This document shows, in pieces, positions 1-7,219 of a stretch of 15,022 nucleotides of DNA (position 1 is its first letter; each line of letters begins with the position of its first letter). This stretch comes from Pseudomonadota bacterium. Its GTDB lineage: Bacteria > Pseudomonadota > Alphaproteobacteria > Rhizobiales > Aestuariivirgaceae. The notes beneath the pieces were generated by a model that saw only the letters and a program-made list of their open reading frames with translations, did not search any database and was not told the origin of the DNA. A program made the position numbers and the translations under genes. The DNA is taken from positions 1 through 15,022 of the forward strand of contig JAEKFU010000034.1 of assembly GCA_016522385.1 (NCBI GenBank). Reading direction: 5' to 3'.

Positions 1-200
1 CCCACATTAGCCACGAGGCAACACCAGACACCTCCAAGGTCCTGTCATACCGTGTGCTCGCCCGCCTGAGCGATGCCGACGCCCCGATCCCGCGGATCGG
101 CGAGCACGGTACAGCCCAGCTGTTCGGCAAAAAGGTTGCGCTGTTTTACTATCTTTTCCGCCGGCCCATCACCGCATTACGCCAGCATACGGGCCTTTGA
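1..200 (+). CDS. C-terminal end of a HlyD-family periplasmic adaptor (partial)
   Basis: Only the last 65 or so codons are in the window, read in the frame that starts at base 3 and ends with TGA at 198-200. The residues include RIGEHGTAQLFGKK followed by a YYLFRRPITALRQ tail. I recognise this as the C-terminal end of HlyD/membrane-fusion proteins that sit beside M50 peptidase-adaptor fusions; such ends carry a Gly-rich turn and a short basic tail near RRP. The stop overlaps the next ATG by one base (TGATG), so the two genes are translationally coupled and probably work in one envelope complex. The start and the lipoyl and helical-hairpin domains lie outside the window, so the assignment rests on the tail and the neighbour. 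Confidence 0.6.
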   Translation, partial: HISHEATPDTSKVLSYRVLARLSDADAPIPRIGEHGTAQLFGKKVALFYYLFRRPITALRQHTGL

Positions 201-2323
201 TGGTATCAGGTGACGGTAAACAGCTTCCTCTGTTGCGTGAAGACCTTCGGCTGCTCAAAGGAGCACCGACAGTCACCGGCCGACCCACCTGGCTGATTTT
301 CGACCCTGTTGCACACCGCTACTTTCAGATCGATCAGGACGTCTTCAGGCTGTTGTCGGTGTGGAACTATTATCCCTCGGTCGACGATTTGCTGCCGGTT
401 GTTCAAGATGACTTCGGTGCCACGATCGATGAGGAACGCCTGTTAGAGGTCAGTGCGTTTATCGAGCGCAACAACCTGGTGCAAGAGCCGAGAGCAGGCG
501 GCTGGCGTCAGTATCATGCCATGAGCAAGATGCGCGATGCGGCCTGGTGGAAATCGGCGGCACACAGCTATCTGTTTTTTCGAGTGCCGCTGTTCCGGCC
601 GCACCGTGCGCTCAACAGGGCCTTGCCGCTTGCTGAACCTTTCATGTCACGCGGTTTTTTGCTGACGGCCCTGCTGTTTGGGCTGTTCGGAGTCTATCTG
701 ACGTCGCGCCAATGGGACGCATTCCTAGCGACCTTTGCAGACTTTTACTCCCTAAACGGTATGTGCGCCTATCTGCTGGCACTGGCCGCCATCAAGATCG
801 TTCACGAGTTGGCCCATGCCTTCACCGCGACTCGCTTCGGCTGCCGCGTACCGTCCATGGGCGTTGCCTTTCTTGTCATGGTGCCTGTGCTCTATACCGA
901 TGTGACCGATGCCTGGAAGCTGACATCGCGTCGCGAAAGATTATTGATCGCCGCTGCAGGGATGGGTGCAGAACTCGTTTTGGCAGCCTTCGCGACATTT
1001 CTGTGGGCCTTTCTGCCCGAGGGAAACGTCAAGAGCATTTGTTTCGTTGTCGCTACCACCAGCTGGGCGCTCAGCCTTGCCGTCAACCTCAATCCTTTCA
1101 TGCGGTTCGACGGCTACTATCTGGCAGCAGATGCCACCGGTATTGAAAACCTGCAGCCGCGCGCCTTTGCGCTGGGCCGCTGGAAGCTGCGTGAATGGCT
1201 CTTCGATCTAGGCGCACCGTGTCCTGAAACCCTGCCACACAAAACTAACCGATTGCTGGTCATCTATGCTTGGGCGACCTGGGTCTACCGGCTGTTTCTG
1301 TTCATCGGTATTGCCTTGCTCGTCTACTTCTTGTTCTTCAAGGCGCTCGGCATCCTGTTGTTCGCCGTGGAAGTGATCTGGTTCATCGGCCGTCCGGTAT
1401 GGGCCGAACTTACGGAGTGGTACAAAATGAAAGAAGCCATATTTGCCAGACGGCGAACCTACATGTCTGCCGGGGTTCTGGCCGGCCTCATAGCGCTCGC
1501 CGCGCTGCCGTTGTCCTCCAGCATCGAGGTACCGGCAGTCGCCGAAACTGCGCAATTCGAGCGAATTTATCCGGTCGTGCCGGCCCGTGTAAAGGCCTTG
1601 AACGTCCATCACAATCAGCGCGTCGCCAGGGGTGATGTCCTGGTTGAGCTCACCGCACCGGATGTTGACAACCAGTTACGCCTCACGGCCATCAAACAAA
1701 AATCGGTCCGCGCGCGCCTTGCGCGGGCCGGCGGCAATAAGCTGGACAAGGAACAGATACTTGTCCTGCAGCGCGAATTGTCGGTTTTGCTTGAGCAACA
1801 GACCGGGCTGCGCCGTCAGCTAGGGCAGCTCAGCGTGACCGCACCGTTCGATGGCCGCATCGTCGACATTCGCCCGCACCTACATAAGGGCCGATGGGTC
1901 GGCCGCGATGCACCGTTGTTGTCGATTGCTGCTGGCCACGTACGGGTCGCCCGCGGGTACGTTTCGGAACGCGACTTGTGGCGCATATCCGCCGGCGACA
2001 CGGGTCGATTCATCCCCGACGATGTCACACAAGAATCCGTCAAGGTCGACGTGCGCGACATCGCCTATTCAAATTCGGCCCACCTTGAGCTGCCCTACCT
2101 GGTATCGACATTTGACGGACCGATCACCGTAACCGAAAACACCCAGCATGAACTGATTCCCATCGAAGCACAGTATCTCGTTACCATGCAGCTGGCTGAA
2201 ACATCGGCCAGCGTCGGTCCGGTGCAGCGCGGTGTGGTCAGGGTTTCGGGAAAACCAGAGAGCATGCTGTCAAGCCTGTGGCGTCAGACGCTCAAGGTTC
2301 TGGTCCGCGAAAGCGGTGTGTAA
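200..2323 (+). CDS. PqqD-like / M50 site-2-type metallopeptidase / HlyD-like adaptor fusion protein
   Basis: A 707-residue membrane protein in three parts. Residues 10-95 resemble a PqqD-like winged-helix domain (WLIFDPVAHRYFQIDQ, then a helix with DDLLPVVQDDF). Residues 150-440 form a multi-helix membrane core with the zinc motif HELAH (202-206) and the second M50 motif NPFMRFDGYY (298-307). Residues 450-700 are a HlyD-like adaptor: a lipoyl half (VVPARVKALNVHHNQRV), a short helical hairpin (about 490-545), the second lipoyl half (VTAPFDGRIVDI) and a beta domain. Known relatives are annotated as putative peptide zinc metalloproteases (YydH-like) and occur with adaptors and exporters; B. subtilis YydH is linked to a modified peptide. 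I infer a role in processing or exporting a peptide or protein across the inner membrane. ATG at 200 overlaps the upstream stop and is preferred to TTG at 197. The substrate is unknown. Confidence 0.85.
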   Translation: MVSGDGKQLPLLREDLRLLKGAPTVTGRPTWLIFDPVAHRYFQIDQDVFRLLSVWNYYPSVDDLLPVVQDDFGATIDEERLLEVSAFIERNNLVQEPRAGGWRQYHAMSKMRDAAWWKSAAHSYLFFRVPLFRPHRALNRALPLAEPFMSRGFLLTALLFGLFGVYLTSRQWDAFLATFADFYSLNGMCAYLLALAAIKIVHELAHAFTATRFGCRVPSMGVAFLVMVPVLYTDVTDAWKLTSRRERLLIAAAGMGAELVLAAFATFLWAFLPEGNVKSICFVVATTSWALSLAVNLNPFMRFDGYYLAADATGIENLQPRAFALGRWKLREWLFDLGAPCPETLPHKTNRLLVIYAWATWVYRLFLFIGIALLVYFLFFKALGILLFAVEVIWFIGRPVWAELTEWYKMKEAIFARRRTYMSAGVLAGLIALAALPLSSSIEVPAVAETAQFERIYPVVPARVKALNVHHNQRVARGDVLVELTAPDVDNQLRLTAIKQKSVRARLARAGGNKLDKEQILVLQRELSVLLEQQTGLRRQLGQLSVTAPFDGRIVDIRPHLHKGRWVGRDAPLLSIAAGHVRVARGYVSERDLWRISAGDTGRFIPDDVTQESVKVDVRDIAYSNSAHLELPYLVSTFDGPITVTENTQHELIPIEAQYLVTMQLAETSASVGPVQRGVVRVSGKPESMLSSLWRQTLKVLVRESGV

Positions 2324-2335
2324 GGCAACAAACGT

Positions 2336-2590
2336 TCACTCAGCGCGGTCTTGCTTGCACAAGTGATCGATCGCCGCCTGCAGCTCGCGGTAGCAAGTCC
2401 AGTCTGAGGTGCAGAACAGTTTTTCGACCTTCGAATAGGCCATGATGCCGGTGCTGAGCGGGCATTTTATGGTGAATTCATAAACTGGCCCCAGATCACG
2501 CTTCGCTTCAACCGGCTGTTGCGGATTGGTAAATCCCGGATAGACCGTGAAAGTCGTCGAGAGGGCAGCAACGATCAAAAGACTATGCAT
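2336..2590 (-). CDS. small exported Cys-containing hypothetical protein
   Basis: About 84 residues from the ATG at 2590. The N-terminus is hydrophobic (HSLLIVAALSTTFTVYPGF), like a signal peptide with a weak n-region. The mature part contains four cysteines (KCPLS, FCTSDWTCY, HLCKQ), which could form two disulfides in the periplasm. An in-frame ATG at 2620 (MVHFGTGQSV before the hydrophobic stretch) is a possible alternative start; neither has a strong ribosome-binding site, though AGG lies ten bases before 2590. The gene converges on the M50 fusion gene with only 12 bp between stop codons. I do not recognise a family. The signal-like start and even codon use make it a plausible real gene. 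Confidence 0.5.
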   Translation of the reverse strand: MHSLLIVAALSTTFTVYPGFTNPQQPVEAKRDLGPVYEFTIKCPLSTGIMAYSKVEKLFCTSDWTCYRELQAAIDHLCKQDRAE

Positions 2591-2765
2591 AACTGACTGG
2601 CCTGTTCCAAAGTGAACCATCTGCAAAAGCAGTGACGATTCAAAGGCAACTCTGGGGCCAAATCCGCAGCAAAGTGGACTTTCAAGCCGCGTTGACGAGA
2701 TGTGGTGTTCTTTCCAGGAGGTATGGTGACCGCAGCGACCGTTATGGGGATTACCAGCGAACGAT

Positions 2766-2792
2766 CGTTTCAGAATGAGCCGATCTGAAACG
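2766..2792. repeat. perfect 9-bp inverted repeat between the small protein and hydrolase genes
   Basis: CGTTTCAGA (2766-2774) and TCTGAAACG (2784-2792) are perfect inverted copies around a 9-base centre. The site lies about 85 bp downstream of the hydrolase stop and 175 bp upstream of the small-protein start, both on the - strand. No T-run follows on either strand, so a classical terminator is doubtful. An operator or an mRNA 3' structure are the alternatives. The rest of 2591-2876 shows no gene. Confidence 0.45.
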
Positions 2793-2876
2793 TGATTCGT
2801 CCGCTAACTTATTGAAAGATATCAAGATTGTTGTTGCGGTTTCAGTCAAAAACAACCCAAATCAACATGAAACGCT

Positions 2877-3533
2877 CTAAGACCAGACCCGGGCGCTGAT
2901 ATAGAAGATGTGCTGACCGATCCGACCGGAGCGCTTCAGACGGCGGCTCCAGCGCGGTGCTACATAGGTCGCATGATAGTGGCTCGAACGCTGCATGGGC
3001 TCTTCCAGCCGCAGCAAGGGAGGGTCCTGGTGCGGATTGTGGCTGCAGCTATTCTGGCAGTTGATGATCCGCGCCAACGACTTTGCCTTGGTCCAGGTCG
3101 CGAGATGACGGGGGTCTTCCTTGCGGCCGTCGCAGGCAAAGGAAAACTGGCAGCGGTTCCGCAAATGGGCGTTTTGATAGACCACATTGCAGATCGATCC
3201 CGGATATTTGCGGCTTTTCACCCGGTTCAAGATGACTTGGGCGACGGCAATCTGGCCCATTTCGGTCTCGCCTCGTGCTTCATAGTAGATTGCAAGCGCC
3301 AGGCAACCGGTTTGCAGGTCAAGCTGGTTGACGCGAAACAGGCCCGACTTCACTTCCGGCCGTGAGCGCTTTTTGCCATCGTTAGCGTGGTGGTGCTGAA
3401 TTTCGGGCACTTTCTTGATGGCGACGGCCCTGGGCTCGACCACAATCGCTGCTTCGGCTGACTTTATGCCGATTAAGGCCAATGCAAGTACTGCGCAAAG
3501 TAAGAATTTGAATCCGGCATCAGAATTGAACAT
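2877..3533 (-). CDS. SleB-type cell wall hydrolase (Hydrolase_2 family)
   Basis: A 218-residue exported protein. Residues 8-28 are a signal peptide or anchor (FLLCAVLALALIGIKSAEAA). A basic linker follows, then the catalytic domain from about 76. The family core is clear: CLALAIYYEARGE (77-89, Glu85 being the likely catalytic acid), GQIAVAQVILNRV (93-105), RCQFSFACDG (127-136), and the C-terminal SSHYHATYVAPRW and GRIGQHIFY. The family cleaves peptidoglycan glycan strands (the SleB and CwlJ spore enzymes are relatives); in alphaproteobacteria it probably serves wall turnover. The loop between LARIINCQ and SSHYH is longer and more polar than in the relatives I recall. The start has a good site (AGGGAG, 7 bases before ATG). 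Confidence 0.85.
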   Translation of the reverse strand: MFNSDAGFKFLLCAVLALALIGIKSAEAAIVVEPRAVAIKKVPEIQHHHANDGKKRSRPEVKSGLFRVNQLDLQTGCLALAIYYEARGETEMGQIAVAQVILNRVKSRKYPGSICNVVYQNAHLRNRCQFSFACDGRKEDPRHLATWTKAKSLARIINCQNSCSHNPHQDPPLLRLEEPMQRSSHYHATYVAPRWSRRLKRSGRIGQHIFYISARVWS

Positions 3534-3694
3534 TTGCCCGCTCCCTATCTGAGAGAAACGAGTCTAGTCTGCCGAAAATTTCTGAAATGGATCTTTATAG
3601 AATAGATGTGTTTTTAGATAAATTATTTAACCTTAACAATTGCCGAACCTCTTATTCATATTTGCAGTATGAACATATCATGAATCTTGTATTT
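3534..3694. other. AT-rich non-coding stretch upstream of the hydrolase gene
   Basis: This stretch is clearly richer in A+T than its surroundings, mostly at 3580-3680. It lies directly upstream of the hydrolase on the - strand and probably carries its promoter. A TATAAA-like hexamer is readable on the - strand near 3595-3600, but no convincing -35 box is placed well, so I do not call a promoter. No coding potential is seen apart from the IS remnant that follows. Confidence 0.4.
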
Positions 3695-3850
3695 ACTTTG
3701 GGATAACCATACGGCAGAGTCTTGTGCCAGATTGCGAAGATGCGCACGTGCCGGCATAGCTCCGGCAATGGGCTCTTTACCACCCAGACCGTCCCGGACG
3801 ATGTGGATCTTGTCTTTGCCTGAATGGTGCTTGCGCGTCGTTCGGCCGAC
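3695..3850 (-). pseudogene. decayed IS3-family orfA (transposase helix-turn-helix) remnant
   Basis: Reading the - strand from about 3844, one frame gives RTTRKHHSGKDKIHIVRDG followed by LGGKEPIA, and the next frame then gives ELCRH. IS3-family OrfA proteins common in rhizobia run RKxHSAEDKIRIVLDGLRGEDSIAELCRREGIAQ..YY.WSK. The match is good through the first helix, then a one-base insertion near 3759-3762 breaks the frame. A last faint match (LAQDSAVWLSQS against IAQSLYYxWSK) lies back in the first frame. There is no orfB, terminal repeat or target duplication in view. It starts about 45 bp after the dehydrogenase stop and probably marks an old insertion boundary at the end of that operon. 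The call is by eye from remembered consensus. Confidence 0.55.
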
Positions 3851-3894
3851 AAAATGGTCACTTGCACTCCGAAAGGGTCCCAAAATTCACGCTG

Positions 3895-4692
3895 TTACGA
3901 GCGACCTTGACGATGCATGACACCGGCTGCAAGGAAACCGCCGTCGACGCCCAACACATGTCCCGTTACATAACCGGCTTGTTCGCTGGCCAGGAACACT
4001 GCTGTAAACGCGGTTTCATCCGGCGTTCCATAGCGATCTAGAGGAATGCCTGCCCGATAGACGCGCCGTGTCTCCTCCGAATGCATTCGCGCCACCAATT
4101 CGGTTTCAATCGCACCGGGAGCGAGGGCATTTGCCGTAATGCCAAACGGTGCCAGCTCTACGGCCATAACCCTTGTCAACGCGATCACCCCGCCCTTCGC
4201 TGCGCCATAGGCAGCTCTCCCGGTTCCACCGCGGAGGCCCGCGGTCGATGAAAGATTGACAATGCGACCATAACTGTTTTCGACCATGTGCCGTGCGGCG
4301 GCCTGGGCACAATAAAATGTGCCCGAAAGATCGATATCGATGAGACGTTGCCATTCTTCAGGCGTCGTCTCCAGGAAACCCCGCTCGATGCCTACGCCTG
4401 CACTATGTATAAGGACATCCAACTTGCCGAAGTGCACGACGACTTTGCTCACCATTTCTGCGGCGTCATGAGGGTTTGCCACGTCGACATCAATTGTCAG
4501 CGGGTCGGTCCCTTCAAGTTGAGCAGCCGCATGCTCCATGCCATCGGCGTTTCTGTCGGCGATAGCAATTGAGGCGCCCAATTCCGAGAGTTGTCGGGCA
4601 ACTGCAAATCCGATCCCGCTGGCGCCGCCTGTAATCAGAGCAACTCGACCTTCGAACTTCAGTTGCGGATCAAACGGCTTGATCGAATTCAT
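3895..4692 (-). CDS. short-chain dehydrogenase/reductase (SDR), probably NAD-dependent
   Basis: A 265-residue classical SDR. Visible motifs are TGGASGIG (21-28, dinucleotide binding), Asp46 at the end of the second strand (IADRN), which favours NAD over NADP, HSAG (96-99), the catalytic Ser at SS 148-149, YGAAK with Tyr162 and Lys166, and the C-terminal TGHVLGVDGGF common to the FabG-like group. It should oxidise an alcohol or reduce a ketone on a small metabolite. ATG at 4692 is chosen because GAGGGG lies about 8 bases upstream and family alignment begins there; longer in-frame starts up to 4791 lie inside the preceding gene. It overlaps the enolase-family gene by 23 bp, is last in the operon, and probably acts after that enzyme. 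The substrate cannot be told from sequence. Confidence 0.9.
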   Translation of the reverse strand: MNSIKPFDPQLKFEGRVALITGGASGIGFAVARQLSELGASIAIADRNADGMEHAAAQLEGTDPLTIDVDVANPHDAAEMVSKVVVHFGKLDVLIHSAGVGIERGFLETTPEEWQRLIDIDLSGTFYCAQAAARHMVENSYGRIVNLSSTAGLRGGTGRAAYGAAKGGVIALTRVMAVELAPFGITANALAPGAIETELVARMHSEETRRVYRAGIPLDRYGTPDETAFTAVFLASEQAGYVTGHVLGVDGGFLAAGVMHRQGRS

Positions 4693-5818
4693 TCGCTCGC
4701 CCCTCATGCGCTTCCGCTGCACGGCCAACCGCATCCCGGTCAAGATCAAAACCCAGTCCGGGGCCGTGGAGAACAGGGAGTCTACCGTCACGCAATGTCA
4801 AATCGGGAGACTTAACGATGTCCCATTCCAGGAAGTGGTTCATGTACTGGTTTCCGTCATCGAGATTGACAACAGTAGATGCCACTTGGTTCGCGGCAGC
4901 CGTTGTAATGCCGGTTTCGTACAGGCCATGGATGCAAATGTTGATTCCGGCCGCTTCGGCAATATGCGCGGCCTTTAGAAACCGCGCTAACCCACCGGTC
5001 TCGTGCAGGCCGAGGACAATCAGGTCTGCGGCCTTTTCGCGACAGACGTCATAAGTATCGTGGGGTGTAAACACCAGCTGATCCGCAGCGATCGCCACCG
5101 GACTCGCCTGCCGTACCTGGGCCAATGCGCTTATGCTTTCACAGTTGGTCGGCTGTTCGATAAACTCCACGTCGTACTTTGCAACTTTCGGGATCATTCT
5201 TGCGGCAACCAGCGCGCTCCAATGCTCGTTTGGATCGAGCCGAAGACGTCTTTTTGGGCCGATGACTTCGCGTATCTGCTTAACGATGGCAATGTCAAGC
5301 TCATCGCCACGTCCAACCTTGACGTAGATGACATCACATCCGGACTTGGCCAGTTGCTCTGCTTCAGCGGCAAGCTCTTCTGCCGTGTCGCCTTGCGGAA
5401 AGCCGAAGTACTGGATGTCGTCGCGTACCGCTCCGCCCAGCAGTTCATGGACCGCATGGCCTGTTGCTTTGCCCATCACATCCCATAGCGCCATCTCAAG
5501 TCCTGCCAGCACCTGACCGGCGAAACGCGGCGCACTGCAGGTCCCGAATGCCTGAAACAGTGCGTGATAGATCTCACCAATTAACCGCACGTTCTCAAAT
5601 GGCGAGCGGCCAACACAGATTTCAGCTGCCTTGGCCAGATAGGCTTGGATGCCGGCAGCGGATGGCGTTCCAATGCACTCGCCATAGCCTGTTAGGCCGT
5701 CGTCCGTTGACACTTCCAAAAGTACGACACAGGCCGCATCCACTGTGCCTTGCGCCCAGTGATAGGGTTTCTTGTACGGGACGAGCAGGGGCGTGGTTGT
5801 GATCTTGGAAATTTTCAT
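4670..5818 (-). CDS. enolase-superfamily enzyme, mandelate racemase/muconate lactonizing type
   Basis: A 382-residue cytosolic enzyme with the two-domain fold: an N-terminal capping domain (1-130, with GLTGYGEC and FAGQVLAGLEMALWD) and a barrel. Metal ligands are readable as Asp195 (RLDPNEHW), Glu221 (FIEQP) and Asp246 (IAADQ). Superfamily members abstract a proton alpha to a carboxylate, then racemise, eliminate water or cycloisomerise. The second-strand motif is YVKVG: the base Lys167 is present, but the first Lys of the usual KxK is Tyr165. At the sixth strand (LIVLGLHETGG), where MLE-type enzymes have Lys and MR-type Asp, the aligned residue is Gly270. His298 (CIHGLYE) aligns with the MR His. 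The chemistry is therefore unclear. ATG at 5818 has GAGGCGAG upstream; a start at 5869 would invade the permease gene. Confidence 0.88.
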   Translation of the reverse strand: MKISKITTTPLLVPYKKPYHWAQGTVDAACVVLLEVSTDDGLTGYGECIGTPSAAGIQAYLAKAAEICVGRSPFENVRLIGEIYHALFQAFGTCSAPRFAGQVLAGLEMALWDVMGKATGHAVHELLGGAVRDDIQYFGFPQGDTAEELAAEAEQLAKSGCDVIYVKVGRGDELDIAIVKQIREVIGPKRRLRLDPNEHWSALVAARMIPKVAKYDVEFIEQPTNCESISALAQVRQASPVAIAADQLVFTPHDTYDVCREKAADLIVLGLHETGGLARFLKAAHIAEAAGINICIHGLYETGITTAAANQVASTVVNLDDGNQYMNHFLEWDIVKSPDLTLRDGRLPVLHGPGLGFDLDRDAVGRAAEAHEGRANEFDQAV

Positions 5819-5858
5819 CTTCTCGCCTCTCGTTTCGCTGTTGGTCGACCGTCCGCCG

Positions 5859-6557
5859 CTATCCACCAAAAGTCTGGCGCCGGCCCCGCTGCATCATGGT
5901 TTCGACCCTGCGGGTGATTAAGGAAAGTGGCCATGACAGACAGAAATAGATTGCACCGGCCAGCAGGAACAGATGCATTGGCAGGAAAGACATCATCGCC
6001 AAATCCTTGGCTCGCAGCATGAGTTCGTCCGTCGAGATCAGCGAACAGATGGACGTGTCTTTCAGCAGAATGATGGCCATGTTCAACATTGGCGGCAGGA
6101 TGATGCGAATGGCTTGAGGCAGGATGATGTAGCGAAATGTCATGAGCGGGGTCATGCCGACGGCCAGTGCTGCTTCCCGCTGACCTTTGTGTATTGCCTG
6201 GATGCCGGCGCGAAATACTTCGGCAATATAGCCTGCAGCACTCATTCCCAGACCGATAGCACCTGCGGTAAAGGCATCGAACACGATGCCAAGCGGTACC
6301 AGCCCGAAGTAGAGCAGAAATAAGATTGCCAATGCCGGGATGCCGCGGGCGACCTCGATATACGCAGTGCAGAAGCCTCTCAAAAACCCAATTCGACTCA
6401 ATTTGCCAAGCGCCAACAACAGGCCCAGGACCAAAGCAAGTGAAAATGAGGCAATGGTCAGCTGGATGGTAACCCAGACGGCCTCGTAGATTTGCGGCCC
6501 CCAATCCGACCAGTTCTCGACGTAGACCGCCAGAAAGCCCTTGAAGTCCTCAATCAT
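5859..6557 (-). CDS. polar amino acid-type ABC transporter permease (second of pair)
   Basis: A 232-residue inner-membrane permease of the HisM/GlnP type. Hydrophobic segments are at about 27-50, 72-92, 95-115, 150-170 and 193-215. The cytoplasmic EAA loop that contacts the ATPase reads GQREAALAVGMTPLM (125-139), followed by RYIILPQAIR. The ATG overlaps the stop of the preceding permease by four bases (ATGA), and AGAGGG lies 7 bases upstream, so the pair is translationally coupled. It should form the heterodimeric channel with its neighbour. The two permeases share EVFRAG, GQREAALAVGMTP and RYIILPQ, evidence that they arose by duplication. The 40-bp gap to the enolase-family gene holds no terminator. 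Confidence 0.92.
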   Translation of the reverse strand: MIEDFKGFLAVYVENWSDWGPQIYEAVWVTIQLTIASFSLALVLGLLLALGKLSRIGFLRGFCTAYIEVARGIPALAILFLLYFGLVPLGIVFDAFTAGAIGLGMSAAGYIAEVFRAGIQAIHKGQREAALAVGMTPLMTFRYIILPQAIRIILPPMLNMAIILLKDTSICSLISTDELMLRAKDLAMMSFLPMHLFLLAGAIYFCLSWPLSLITRRVETMMQRGRRQTFGG

Positions 6558-7210
6558 TGCCAGGCCCTCTGGCGACGCTCGAAACCGTCCACCATCCGGG
6601 CGAGCGGAAAGCTGAGACAGAAGTAGAGCAGGGCCGCGAGGATGTAGACAAAGGTTGTCTCAAATGTCGATGTGACCAGATTCCGAGCCCAGAACATGAT
6701 CTCCGGGGCTGCGATGGCTGATACAACCGCGGTGTCCTTCAACAACGCGATCGAATAGTTACCCAGCGGTGGCAGTGTGATGCGCCATGTCTGTGGAAGA
6801 ATGATGTATCTTAGGCTCATCCAGGGCGTCATACCGACCGCCAGCGCCGCCTCACGCTGGCCATAGTGGATCGCATTGAGGCCAGCACGGAATACTTCGG
6901 TCAGCATGGCTCCGCCATTCAGTCCGAGACCAATCACTGCCGCGGGAAATGGGTTAATCTTCATCCCCAGATACGGCAGACTGAAGTAAATTATGAAGAC
7001 CTGCGCCAGAACCGGTGTGTTCCTGAACATTTCCACATAGATGCTGATCAGCCAGTTGATCGGTCGAAAGCCGAGCAATCTAATCAGGGCGAGCGAGAGC
7101 CCGATCACAATAGCTACCGCCAGTGAGGCAAGCGTAATTGCCACGGTGGTTGCCGCTCCCAGAAGCAGCGGGCCACCCAGAGCCGTCAGTTTTGTGAAAA
7201 ACACCTCCAC
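6554..7210 (-). CDS. polar amino acid-type ABC transporter permease (first of pair)
   Basis: A 218-residue HisQ-type permease. Membrane segments are at about 14-45, 63-84, 89-108, 145-165 and 186-205. The EAA loop is GQREAALAVGMTPWM (117-131). The start is GTG at 7210, with AGGA about 7 bases upstream overlapping the ATPase stop region; no ATG lies at the right place. It starts 9 bp after the ATPase gene and overlaps the next permease by four bases. With the partner permease and ATPase it forms an importer of the PAAT class, whose members bring in amino acids, opines and related small zwitterions. Confidence 0.92.
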   Translation of the reverse strand: MEVFFTKLTALGGPLLLGAATTVAITLASLAVAIVIGLSLALIRLLGFRPINWLISIYVEMFRNTPVLAQVFIIYFSLPYLGMKINPFPAAVIGLGLNGGAMLTEVFRAGLNAIHYGQREAALAVGMTPWMSLRYIILPQTWRITLPPLGNYSIALLKDTAVVSAIAAPEIMFWARNLVTSTFETTFVYILAALLYFCLSFPLARMVDGFERRQRAWQ

Positions 7211-7219
7211 GCACGGATC

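Noticed and set aside
197..199. TTG start for the M50 fusion
   Set aside because: The ATG three bases later overlaps the upstream stop in the common TGATG arrangement and needs no rare start codon.
2960..3187. Possible double frameshift in the hydrolase loop
   Set aside because: The two other frames of this stretch give either a stop or unrelated residues, and the main frame continues into the conserved SSHYHATYV motif.
2910..3365. A 151-codon + strand frame opposite the cell wall hydrolase
   Set aside because: The - strand frame has the complete hydrolase motifs and a good start; the + frame shows no recognisable domain.
3687..3920. A 77-codon + strand frame in the gap after the SDR gene
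   Set aside because: It overlaps the 3' end of the SDR and is antisense to the IS3 remnant, which explains the sequence better.
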